Below the pieces are notes generated by a model. It was not told where the DNA came from. It saw nothing but the letters and a program-made list of their open reading frames with translations, and did no database searches. The position numbers were made by a program, and so were the translations under genes. This document shows, in pieces, positions 13,801 through 20,940 of a DNA stretch of 20,940 bases. Numbering within the stretch: the first letter of the stretch is position 1; every line of letters starts with the position of its first letter. This stretch comes from a virus: positions 1-20,940 of IMG/VR virus record IMGVR_UViG_3300020415_000002; one strand, given 5' to 3'.

Positions 13801-16800
13801 CGCAGCGTTTATGACCGCACCAAAGTTTATGTGGTCATTGATGGGCAGCCGCATGGCATCTATGGCGGGGTTGATATCCGGGTCATGGGTCCAAAGGTAA
13901 TGGGCGAACTCTTCTGACAGATCCCGTGGCGGGAGGTGCGGGATCCCTCCCACGGGATCAACCGCTATAGCGACAGTGTTTCTCTTCCGAAAAGCCCACA
14001 TCGCGAATTCGGTACGCTCCCTGTAAGAAGAATTGGCAATCTTCTCAACAACCAGAGAAGAATTCGCTGCTTCCGTAGTCCAATTGCTGATGTCAGTAGG
14101 TACGCGGACATCCCCTAGTTCATCTGCATACCGGAGTGCTTCCAATACTTGCACCACCTCGTCGCTCACGGAGTCGCCCCTTGCGGCCCACGCCTCCATG
14201 ACCTGACGTACCTGTCGTACCAACTGCGGGTTCGATTCAAAGACACGAGAGAACTGATCCAAATAGAAATCACCTTGTGCGTTGCCAGCACCCCCGCTGT
14301 TCTGCCAAACACCGCTCCGTCCACCACCCCCATGCAGAGCATCGGCCACAAGTTTCCCAACCTCATCGGGGCTACTGGCCTGCGAAATATCAATAGCCAC
14401 CTGAGCCGCAACAGCCTCACTTGCCCCATGAGCAAGCCCATAAACCTTGATGCTGTTTGCACCCTCAGGCAAATCCAGCAACAAATTGTACCCATACTGC
14501 GTTCCAGACGCCTTGTAATACATATTGCCCGGAGTCGAATTCAAAAATGTTGTATCAAACCACCCGTGCCCCCTATTCCCGTATGAAGAAGTCAACGATA
14601 AGGGTGGATCATTGGATGTGAAATGAAACAAGTTCATCGTTGTTCCAGCCTCAGCAGCCCGTTCAATAACTTCCCGCGAGAAACCGCGCTGAGCCAACGC
14701 CGCCTTCACCATGTCCGGGCTATCCGCCGCGATAAACGGCAGACTGAATTGGTCAGCCAAAACCTCCAACCGCTTCTCAAGGAAATCCACAAACGGTTGC
14801 AGATCATCCTGCGCCTCCAACGGGGTAGGCATCATCCGGCGAACCCACGCCTCCATCCCCCCCGCCTGTAAGCGCATATCCAAAATCTGTTCCACTTGAT
14901 TCGCCATCGTTGCAACAAAGTCTTCTTCAGCCACACCAGCATTCGCTAAAGGCGCATACCACGCATTCTGGGCTGGATCCAACATCCCACCCTCACGACT
15001 GATGTCAGACATCGCTTCAGGAACCCAACCCAGATCACTCTTCGCGCCACCCTGAGCGCGATGAAAGAACGACGAACCCTGATCTATGCGAACCAAACCA
15101 TCGAAAGCACTAACACCAATATTGTCAAACCCCGTACCGACAACATCCCAATTAGCCAACAGTATGTCGGCTGCCATCCCGCGCGTAAGAGCGCTGGCAA
15201 CCGACTCTGTTACCTCGCCCGGACGAACACCATCAGGACCAATCAGGCGTTTGATTCCGGTAGTCGGGTCAACCGCTATCAAAGCCGTGCGTGGGTCCAA
15301 GCCAGATTCTGCAACAGTTTCAATACCCTCTATCCACGGCGAAATGTGCCACAGCGAACCATCCGCATGACGTGACGCATACGAATCGGGGGCACCAATG
15401 TTCAACTCCCGGTACAAAGCGTTACCCAAGACTTCGCCCGTGATCCGATCCCTCCCAGTACCCGGAGGCATCGGATCACCACCAGCAGTCATATCGTCGT
15501 AGCGTTTAGCGTAATACTTTCTTCCGTTGTACTCAAAGGAACCGCCTTCGTTGCTGCCCAACCTCCCGGTTACCGGTTCCCCAGAAAGAATGTCTTCAAT
15601 GCCGGGTCGCTTGTTGGCGATAGGCGAACTCATCGTTGAACGATAAAGTTCCATCGCCCTGTACTGGTGTTCCAACTGCACATAATCAGCAACAGTCAAC
15701 ATGCGTTCCGTGCCATCGTCACTGACAACCCGCAAACGGACTGGCTGCCCTGCTGCTTCAGCAGCCTCTTGGATGTATACCAAGTTTTTGTTGATTCCGT
15801 CAACGCTGTCTTCCAACGTGGAACGGATCTGCTTCAACAGGCCATCAAGGTCAGCCCCACCCTCAATCAACTGCGACGCAGGCAGACTTGATCCCGCATA
15901 ATAGGTTTGCAACGCCTCACGAACTGCCGGGTCACTCATCACGGCAGCGTCAGAAATGGCACCATCAGTCGCATCTAGGATCACCTGCTGTGCTGCCACC
16001 ACCTCATCAGGTGTGGGCAGCACACCCCCACCATTAGGTGCAAGAATCTCAGGCGCCACCTCGGCGTATTCGTTGATGACGCCAGTCATCTCGTCAATGT
16101 CTTTACGCATCCGGGTTAAAGCGAAATCAATCTTTGCTGCATCGTTTGCCAAGTGGTCCAAAACATTCAACTCGGCTTCAACACCAACCCACAGGCCAAT
16201 GCCATCCCGATCCGTCTGCCCTAGAACCTCATTGAGATCCATAAACAGTTTTTCCATCTCAAGAGGCTTGCCCTCAGGGGTTTGGAAAGCCCACTTGCCC
16301 GTAGGTAGTTCGACAATAGAATCTGGCAGATTCCCCGCGTCCGCCATTTCTCTCAGGCTCGCATCAATGTCGCTTACATTCATGCCACGCAACAAATCGT
16401 TGCTGATGAACGCTTCAAACGCTTCAGGTGTACCAAAAATCCTGCTAATAGATCGCTCAAGTTTCATAACCTGAACGGTGCCTGAAGTCAAAGTGTCATA
16501 TGCGAACCGCAACGTCGGAGCGTCATTGACAACCCCAGCCAAAGCGCCATTCAAACGAATACGCTGCTTCTCAAGTTCCACCAGTCGGGGACCAGCAGGG
16601 GTGGTAGCAATCTCTGCTTCCAACTGCGACAACTCATCGCTGACCTTGCGCATCTCCATGCGATTCGCTGCGAAACGATCCGATGCTTCCACATGCCGTT
16701 GCAGAAGATCGTCTTGATGAACATTCAAGCGGTCAAGTTCATCACTCTTCTGCTTAATGATCTGCTTTAACTTGTCCTGCTGCTGACGGTTCCTCGCCAA

Positions 16801-19407
16801 ATTGATAGCAGGATCAGCCTCATCCCGAATCGCATTCTGCAAATCAGCGGTCGCCCGAAGCAACCCATCACGGGCCTTCTGAATGTCACGCGCCGTCTTC
16901 ACCGCAGCAGCATCCGGCAACTTCACATATTGGGCAATCGTGGACTGCAACACCCCCTCGTTGAACAAGAGGTTCTCGCTGAAAACTTCACCCGCTCTGT
17001 GCGAAACCTGATTGATGTACCCATCCAAGGCAACCTGTAGGTCATCCGTGAACAGCATGTAGTCGGCACCAGAAGCGACAAGGATGTCAGCGATCTGGTC
17101 CTCAACAGAACCTGCGAGTATTTCCTGACCGGTCTTAGGATCAATAGTGCCTGTCGGAGTCTTTGGTTCTAATAGTTCCGTTCCCCAGAAATCAGTCTGG
17201 ATGGAATCGAAAGCGCCGTCACCATCACCAGAGCGAACAAATGCCTCCGCATTTTTCTTCGATACCGAAGGATTCTTTTTCTGGTAATCCACCACGCGGC
17301 GCTCAAAGTCTTGCTTCGTGATGTATTTACGCCCGATTTCTGAACCTTTCGGTTCAGCCATGTTGTTTCGGAAACGAGGGGTGTTGCGCCCCCTGTTGAC
17401 CAAAGCCTGTCTCACCTTGTCGCGCGCCTCACCAGTCAACGTACGCGGCACATGGTTATCGACCCGACCCAAGAACCCGCCATCACGACCGCTGGTCGTG
17501 TTGGCGAGATCCCTCAAGTCATCCATCATCCCCCGGCCACCATCAAGCAGACCCGGAGCAACAGCCTCAATCGCATCTATCTCGGCTTGGCTCCCACCCA
17601 AAGCGCTATAAACAGTTTTTCTAGACACCGCAGGATTGTTCGTAGCGGCAGCATCCACTTCGTCTATATAGGCGCGTACACGAGCCGACATCTGAACCTT
17701 GAGACTGCGGCCCACATTCTTGCCACGAGACAGAGCGTGAATGACACGCTTTCCCTGCTGGATTAGAACGCCGTCATCAGATTCTCTGATGACGGCTTTC
17801 AAGTCGGCCAACTTGCCCGACATCTTGCCTTCCTTACCGAAAGGTTTCCCAGCCAAACGGAACAAACCGCCACGCCTGAGAGCCTTCGGGATGGTCTTGG
17901 CACCGGCAGCCTTCGCTGCCTGAGCCAAGATGCCATTACGAATACCCTGCGGGATACCTGTAACCATCTTGCCAATGATGGGCGCTTCAGAACTAAGCAG
18001 CCTCAAGCCGTGCGGAGAGTCAAGTCCCTTCCCGAAAACCTTCCGGCTGAGATCATCTATCCTCGTGGAGATCCCCAGTTTTCTACCGATAGGCCCAGTT
18101 CCCGGCACCTTCAAACCGAAACCCAACTTCATGTTCGCTGCATCTTCAGGTGACAGCCAGCCAATGTTGCGGCGCTGCGATGGCGTAGCGTAAGTATTGC
18201 GACTACTCAACCGCGCCTTGTAGGCGTCCGCATCCACGACCTGACGGCCAGCCCATTTTTTAATTGTGGTTTCGACGGATTCGTCCAACCCGGATTCCGC
18301 TACCTGCTCACGAATACCTTTGCCCAATTCGTCAAAGAATTCGTCTGCGCCATGACGCATGTTTCTGTCCAGACCACTGTCGGCCATCATCTTGGCAGCG
18401 AACCGGAGATCATCTCCGGCAACAGCAGTAGCCCCCTTCTGCTGTGCCTTCCCGATCAGATCCCCCAACCGTTCCAAATCGTTTACTTCCGCATTGGAAA
18501 GAATGATCTTCTGCGCGGGAACACCGTCGCCTGCCCTGACAGACAACTCCCAACCCTTATCGCCAAGATCCACCAAGCCGCTCTTAACGGTGCCCTTCTT
18601 GCCTCCGGCAGCAGCACCTTGTGCAAGGTCATCGGCCAAAGCGTGCCAATCACCCTGCTTCATGCTCTTCCCAATAGTGGTCATGGCGTCCCCGCCAAGA
18701 TCACGCAACCTATTCATTACAGTCTTGCGGGCCACCTCACGGGTGATGTTTCCCGCAGCCTTCGTAGTGAGTTTCGCCCCGAAACCAATCCCCTTACCAA
18801 CCAACCCCAAATAGGAAAGCGGATCGAAAAGAACATCACCAGTAAACCCAATAGCGGCAGCAGCAAACTTCTGCCACCCACTATCACGATCCTGCAACAA
18901 ATCGTAGTCATGCAGCAATCGACCATACGTGTAGTTGTCGTTGTACTGCTGTTTGAAGTCACTCCAACTGGCGTCTTCGCCAGTGAATACGTCAATCGTT
19001 TCCTTCAAAGCAGACGTAGTGAAAGACAAAGGCTTCTGAATAGCGTTAAGGAAGCCGCCTACAGGCCCTGAAGTCAGAGTCTTCATGTACCACGGAGCGG
19101 TATTAGCGATATGGGATTGTGCGGCCCAACGCTGTGTTGACTCCGAAACGGGCCGTCCCACCACACCGGGGGTGACACGCCCCAATGCGCTCTGGTCTAC
19201 ATTGAGGATGTTGGCAAGGCGCTCACGCGGCGTGCCGATACCTGAAGACTGGAGGGGAGCCGGTGACGTATCCGGTGCGGCAGCGACCGTCGGTCGCATA
19301 GCAACCGTGGGTCGTATGATCTTCTGCTTGGGAAGATTGCTGGTGTCTGTTACTCCAGCAAGAGCATCGTATGCGACTCGTCGGGATTCGGGGTTGGTGG
19401 TAACCAC
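10879..19407 (-). CDS. Giant multidomain phage protein, likely internal virion/ejection protein
   Basis: 2842 residues from a GTG at 19407, four bases after the upstream stop. The frame is open to a TTG at 19515 but would overlap the upstream gene. Layout (residues from this GTG): hydrophobic segment about 176-212 (FTGDVLFDPLSYLGLVG); coiled coil about 830-955; kinase-like domain about 1273-1520; ADP-ribosyltransferase-like segment about 1588-1660; second coiled coil about 2180-2275; C-terminal domain from about 2390 with PFYTWTRKNMPLMM near 2594. That last motif recurs in very large phage proteins thought to be packed in the capsid and ejected with DNA. No protease site or signal peptide is obvious. 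Gene size and position favour a virion role; the enzymatic roles are inference. Confidence 0.8.
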   Translation of the reverse strand: MVTTNPESRRVAYDALAGVTDTSNLPKQKIIRPTVAMRPTVAAAPDTSPAPLQSSGIGTPRERLANILNVDQSALGRVTPGVVGRPVSESTQRWAAQSHIANTAPWYMKTLTSGPVGGFLNAIQKPLSFTTSALKETIDVFTGEDASWSDFKQQYNDNYTYGRLLHDYDLLQDRDSGWQKFAAAAIGFTGDVLFDPLSYLGLVGKGIGFGAKLTTKAAGNITREVARKTVMNRLRDLGGDAMTTIGKSMKQGDWHALADDLAQGAAAGGKKGTVKSGLVDLGDKGWELSVRAGDGVPAQKIILSNAEVNDLERLGDLIGKAQQKGATAVAGDDLRFAAKMMADSGLDRNMRHGADEFFDELGKGIREQVAESGLDESVETTIKKWAGRQVVDADAYKARLSSRNTYATPSQRRNIGWLSPEDAANMKLGFGLKVPGTGPIGRKLGISTRIDDLSRKVFGKGLDSPHGLRLLSSEAPIIGKMVTGIPQGIRNGILAQAAKAAGAKTIPKALRRGGLFRLAGKPFGKEGKMSGKLADLKAVIRESDDGVLIQQGKRVIHALSRGKNVGRSLKVQMSARVRAYIDEVDAAATNNPAVSRKTVYSALGGSQAEIDAIEAVAPGLLDGGRGMMDDLRDLANTTSGRDGGFLGRVDNHVPRTLTGEARDKVRQALVNRGRNTPRFRNNMAEPKGSEIGRKYITKQDFERRVVDYQKKNPSVSKKNAEAFVRSGDGDGAFDSIQTDFWGTELLEPKTPTGTIDPKTGQEILAGSVEDQIADILVASGADYMLFTDDLQVALDGYINQVSHRAGEVFSENLLFNEGVLQSTIAQYVKLPDAAAVKTARDIQKARDGLLRATADLQNAIRDEADPAINLARNRQQQDKLKQIIKQKSDELDRLNVHQDDLLQRHVEASDRFAANRMEMRKVSDELSQLEAEIATTPAGPRLVELEKQRIRLNGALAGVVNDAPTLRFAYDTLTSGTVQVMKLERSISRIFGTPEAFEAFISNDLLRGMNVSDIDASLREMADAGNLPDSIVELPTGKWAFQTPEGKPLEMEKLFMDLNEVLGQTDRDGIGLWVGVEAELNVLDHLANDAAKIDFALTRMRKDIDEMTGVINEYAEVAPEILAPNGGGVLPTPDEVVAAQQVILDATDGAISDAAVMSDPAVREALQTYYAGSSLPASQLIEGGADLDGLLKQIRSTLEDSVDGINKNLVYIQEAAEAAGQPVRLRVVSDDGTERMLTVADYVQLEHQYRAMELYRSTMSSPIANKRPGIEDILSGEPVTGRLGSNEGGSFEYNGRKYYAKRYDDMTAGGDPMPPGTGRDRITGEVLGNALYRELNIGAPDSYASRHADGSLWHISPWIEGIETVAESGLDPRTALIAVDPTTGIKRLIGPDGVRPGEVTESVASALTRGMAADILLANWDVVGTGFDNIGVSAFDGLVRIDQGSSFFHRAQGGAKSDLGWVPEAMSDISREGGMLDPAQNAWYAPLANAGVAEEDFVATMANQVEQILDMRLQAGGMEAWVRRMMPTPLEAQDDLQPFVDFLEKRLEVLADQFSLPFIAADSPDMVKAALAQRGFSREVIERAAEAGTTMNLFHFTSNDPPLSLTSSYGNRGHGWFDTTFLNSTPGNMYYKASGTQYGYNLLLDLPEGANSIKVYGLAHGASEAVAAQVAIDISQASSPDEVGKLVADALHGGGGRSGVWQNSGGAGNAQGDFYLDQFSRVFESNPQLVRQVRQVMEAWAARGDSVSDEVVQVLEALRYADELGDVRVPTDISNWTTEAANSSLVVEKIANSSYRERTEFAMWAFRKRNTVAIAVDPVGGIPHLPPRDLSEEFAHYLWTHDPDINPAIDAMRLPINDHINFGAVINAAFTGEGEHIVTPWLVDFADESEVARGAFGWEGMLESPATAGRGGGHKQIRPGTGGGGKQETLRRWYLTQFNQEFQNSLSADGYSAAYWVSGGPNSPDAVNVPGAGGLSTFGRTQFPNFMATNPAALRSMDVSMTHRNISRLTGNEVVDGKLVPTKEAITEADLTAKLSDNLEIEYEQLAKNLAEQESMISTPYDAVEVPKAPWATVKNDKTHPFWDPDALMEDMAQDMTDQGASVDDVNDFLEDMYINNWDVDQYEMEVAQWMKDQGGADPLDPTTRLTASTQAKEGETLFVEPAAFFEWFQEVSASPKTVIGNQPLPDVLQQLVERRAVLVADQQLAAKTYRETQGLVLSEIELKAAREAIELSTPPDSWVADLADTERWLVKSGMDEKQRQIDEALDLLDRLGAPVNTPLEDLPDDLIELRLAVGALIEGDNAMLNLALDEFQRGAEGWTDLISKLPEQKLGDLHKVPQAEEMIEDIFLSGMKEFGRLQGNDTLVESMLATEMFAARGGAAGFLSKYDKLHNLLRAYMIAKPGFHGRNFLSGAFMNHLAGMDWSSYRKFMRAYWKYQEEEAVTAGLTKKAARMRKAMRGRMINPENVSRADVEIIRELARTGSLGSASGQVASEFVESSGRGILARRLAPNANVRIGGKEVNIVDAINPMNTRNAPLRLSKNFGMATETFLRGSLGFDTLKKGGTASEAFDNIMKFHFDYDDLSDFERNVVKRVVPFYTWTRKNMPLMMEQFARQPEVFNRYVSLKKEVELMSEDDEGGVVPRWMQRQGAIRLPWKYEGENMMILPDMPFKAPLELLDPMLAFDKDLGIMERAEIALGTFGTQLTPIIKAPYEWKAKQNLWKGYSFDGRPEPVPTAYAMIPGLMQGLRVLGIASKNYEDEWVMPDHALHGMAQLLPTFTDYRRLFPDEEKYQQRAVSNWISWFAGIGLRTNTKWEQQQEMRSRGYDLREERAQERALRRSHL
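14850..15590 (-). other. Kinase-like domain inside the giant protein
   Basis: GGSFEYNGRKYYAKRY supplies a nucleotide-binding strand with K1301 (numbered from the GTG at 19407). LGNALYREL is the expected helix after it, and SPWIEG a hinge-like strand. ADILLANWDVVG then gives catalytic-type D1421, DNIG gives N1429, and VRIDQGSSF gives metal-binding-type D1442. This order matches HipA and phosphatidylinositol-kinase-like folds, although the spacing from D to N is eight rather than five. It may phosphorylate a host protein on entry. That is inference. Confidence 0.55.
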
Positions 19408-19411
19408 ATTA

Positions 19412-20940
19412 CTAGGCGTATGGCGATCTGGCCGCTGCGGCGCGCAATAACTGGTCGCGGGTCCAACCGGTTGCCTCACCAAGCCAGCCGAAATAGCCTT
19501 CGTCCAGCGGACCAAGAGTTCCCGGCGAAAGCGTTGTCTGAGGTGCTGCGGCTGTGCCCGTTGCCCCTGTGCCTATCGCTCCCGGCGGTGGTGCGGCGTT
19601 CGCCACCATCCGCTGTATTTCTTCAGGAGTGAAATTCGGGGCAACACGATCCTTGTTCTGTTCACGAGCAATCTCATCTGCCGTTATCCGATTCGCTGCC
19701 TGCACCGCCTTATTCGCAGCATCAATCTCCGCAAAGAACAATTCGATTCGACCAATGTCGTCCGCATCCATTGCCGCACCCGACATCAGACTTTCAGTCT
19801 GCAAGTTTTCCAGATAGCCCGCGCGTGCGGCTTCATCCATCCCAACCATGTGTTCAGCATGAAGAATATGGCTACTGTTATTCTCGCCATACTTGCCAAC
19901 CATGTTGGCATAAGAACCCGCATTCCAACGGGCACCCTGCGTGTCCTCATCAGCAATCTTGTCCTTATACATCTGGGTCTTCGCTGCCTCTGGCAACGCA
20001 TCCCATAGTGCTGCGCCTTCAGGACCATCTATGCCCATAAAGAAACTGGCAGCCTCAGCAGAACCAGCCGCCACCGCTGTAGCAGCCGCACTCTCTGCCG
20101 CACTATTAGCAAGCCTGATTCGATCCTGTTCAGTGTTCGCTTCAAAGATTTGCAACTGCTGACGCTCAAAGTTTGTTGTCGCCGCCTGCGTGGAACGCAC
20201 TCCAGCCTTCCGCGCCTCATCTGACTGAGCCTTCCGATCCAAACCACGCTGGCGTCCGCTCTCAGCGATCTGATCGCGCTGAAGATCCCGACCCAACTGC
20301 GCTTCACTAATCCGCATAGACCGATCCAACAATGATTCGCCTGCACGCCACTCACGCTCATCAACAGCCTGCTCACCCTGCCAAGTCCGCTGATCCGTGG
20401 CCTGTCCGCCTCGCCAAGTGCGATCATCAACGGCTTGCTGACCCTGCCATGTGCGCTGATCGGCAGCCTGATCGCCCTGCCAAGTCTGGCCCGCTACACG
20501 CTCATCCGACTGCCAGTCACGCTGCGCCCCAGCCTGCTGGCCCTGCCACAACCTCTGCATCGCCTGCTCATCCGACTGGAAAGCCTGCCCCTGTAGGCGC
20601 TCTGCCTCACGGGTAAGGAAGTCCTCGCGGCGACCCATGTCGCCAAGCAACGCCCCAATCATCGCCTCATCACGTTGCGTATTGAACTCTTCCTGACGCA
20701 TCGACTCCGACAAGAGGCGCTGCGTTTCTTCCTGACCCAACCCCTGCAACATCTGGAAAGCCTCATCGCCCAAAGCCAACTTGGATTCCGCCGCCAACTG
20801 ATCCGGTGCAGCAGCACGCTCCGCAGAAGCCATATTGGCAACCTGCGCAAGACGCGCCATAGCGTCCTGCGAAGAAGCAGCCTGAGAACCAGCCTGCCCC
20901 CCAACCAACTGCGCGACCTGTTCAAACTCGTCCGTGACCT
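19412..20940 (-). CDS. Coiled-coil protein with 11-residue W repeats, partial at the window edge
   Basis: The frame runs off the right edge: codons upstream of a TTG at 20908 remain open and read as ordinary protein (TDEFEQVAQL), so the true start is outside. At least 508 residues. The N-terminal half is Ala/Gln/Glu-rich and helical and holds seven exact 11-residue units starting with Trp. The middle is Ala-rich, with SHILHAEHMVGMDEAARAGY. A Pro/Gly/Thr linker (PPPGAIGTGATGTAAAPQTT) precedes a short domain (GYFGWLGEATGWTRDQLLRAA). The giant gene starts four bases after its stop, so the two are probably cotranslated and may act together, for example as internal virion proteins. No enzyme motif is seen. 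Confidence 0.8.
   Translation of the reverse strand, partial: VTDEFEQVAQLVGGQAGSQAASSQDAMARLAQVANMASAERAAAPDQLAAESKLALGDEAFQMLQGLGQEETQRLLSESMRQEEFNTQRDEAMIGALLGDMGRREDFLTREAERLQGQAFQSDEQAMQRLWQGQQAGAQRDWQSDERVAGQTWQGDQAADQRTWQGQQAVDDRTWRGGQATDQRTWQGEQAVDEREWRAGESLLDRSMRISEAQLGRDLQRDQIAESGRQRGLDRKAQSDEARKAGVRSTQAATTNFERQQLQIFEANTEQDRIRLANSAAESAAATAVAAGSAEAASFFMGIDGPEGAALWDALPEAAKTQMYKDKIADEDTQGARWNAGSYANMVGKYGENNSSHILHAEHMVGMDEAARAGYLENLQTESLMSGAAMDADDIGRIELFFAEIDAANKAVQAANRITADEIAREQNKDRVAPNFTPEEIQRMVANAAPPPGAIGTGATGTAAAPQTTLSPGTLGPLDEGYFGWLGEATGWTRDQLLRAAAARSPYA
20318..20548 (-). repeat. Seven tandem 33-bp coding repeats (11-residue W units)
   Basis: Units start at W121, W132, W143, W154, W165, W176 and W187 (numbered from the TTG at 20908). 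Typical units are WQGDQAADQRT and WQGQQAVDDRT, that is W-(Q/R)-G-x-Q-A-x-D-x-R-T. Flanking units with Phe, Met or Leu in place of Trp suggest up to three further degenerate copies. Eleven-residue periodicity fits a hendecad coiled coil. Confidence 0.85.

Noticed and set aside
10759-19450. Many plus-strand open frames of 60-260 codons opposite the giant gene
   Set aside because: They lie antisense to one continuous coding frame, lack ribosome sites and give unprotein-like Arg/Pro/Ser-rich translations. They are shadows of the giant gene.
20318-20548. CRISPR-like array suggested by 33-bp periodicity
   Set aside because: The period is in frame with a coding sequence and encodes 11-residue protein units. 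There are no separate spacers.

Overview
The window reads as about 21 kb of a double-stranded DNA tailed phage, probably uncultivated. It combines a compact replication and recombination set (Cas4/RecB-type nuclease, DnaB-like ATPase, archaeo-eukaryotic-type primase, RusA resolvase), a lysis cassette (amidase endolysin plus holin), one gene of about 8.5 kb and a W-repeat coiled-coil protein. Genes are tightly packed with many ATGA or TGATG overlaps. No tRNA, rRNA, CRISPR array or insertion sequence was seen. The host is uncertain. A zinc-finger HNH enzyme, a PGRP-type amidase with a peptidoglycan-binding tail and a short single-gene holin would suit an actinobacterial host, but this is inference. 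Terminase, portal, capsid and DNA polymerase genes are not in the window.

Layout. Positions 1-4300 (+): small, mostly unrecognised early-type genes, a DUF932-like protein and an HNH endonuclease, separated by unusually structured intergenic RNA. Positions 4301-9633 (+): a run of overlapping replication, recombination and nucleotide-metabolism genes: Fe-S nuclease, unknown protein, DnaB-like ATPase, primase, RusA, probable nuclease, sigma region 4-like protein and Nmad1/DUF1599-like protein. Positions 9624-20940 (-): read from the right edge, a protein with 11-residue W repeats, a 2842-residue multidomain protein, amidase, holin and a small unknown gene. The two arms converge with a 10-base overlap of stop ends.

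The least expected signals lie between the genes on the left arm. Two 55-nt units (207-261 and 749-803) form perfect 17-bp hairpins with the same loop. They differ by three compensatory base-pair changes, which is good evidence that the stem is under selection. In addition, the Shine-Dalgarno sequences of several left-arm genes sit in the loop of a small hairpin ending 0-4 nt before the start codon. Four cases are strong (genes at 299, 846, 1493 and 2766) and two weaker (5103 and 9091). This looks like a recurring phage RNA element that presents or controls ribosome binding sites.

On the right arm, the giant protein probably belongs to the class of large internal (ejected) virion proteins. 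It carries an embedded kinase-like domain with the residues of the HipA/PI3K-type fold and, less certainly, an ADP-ribosyltransferase-like segment, so it may bring enzymatic activity into the cell at infection.
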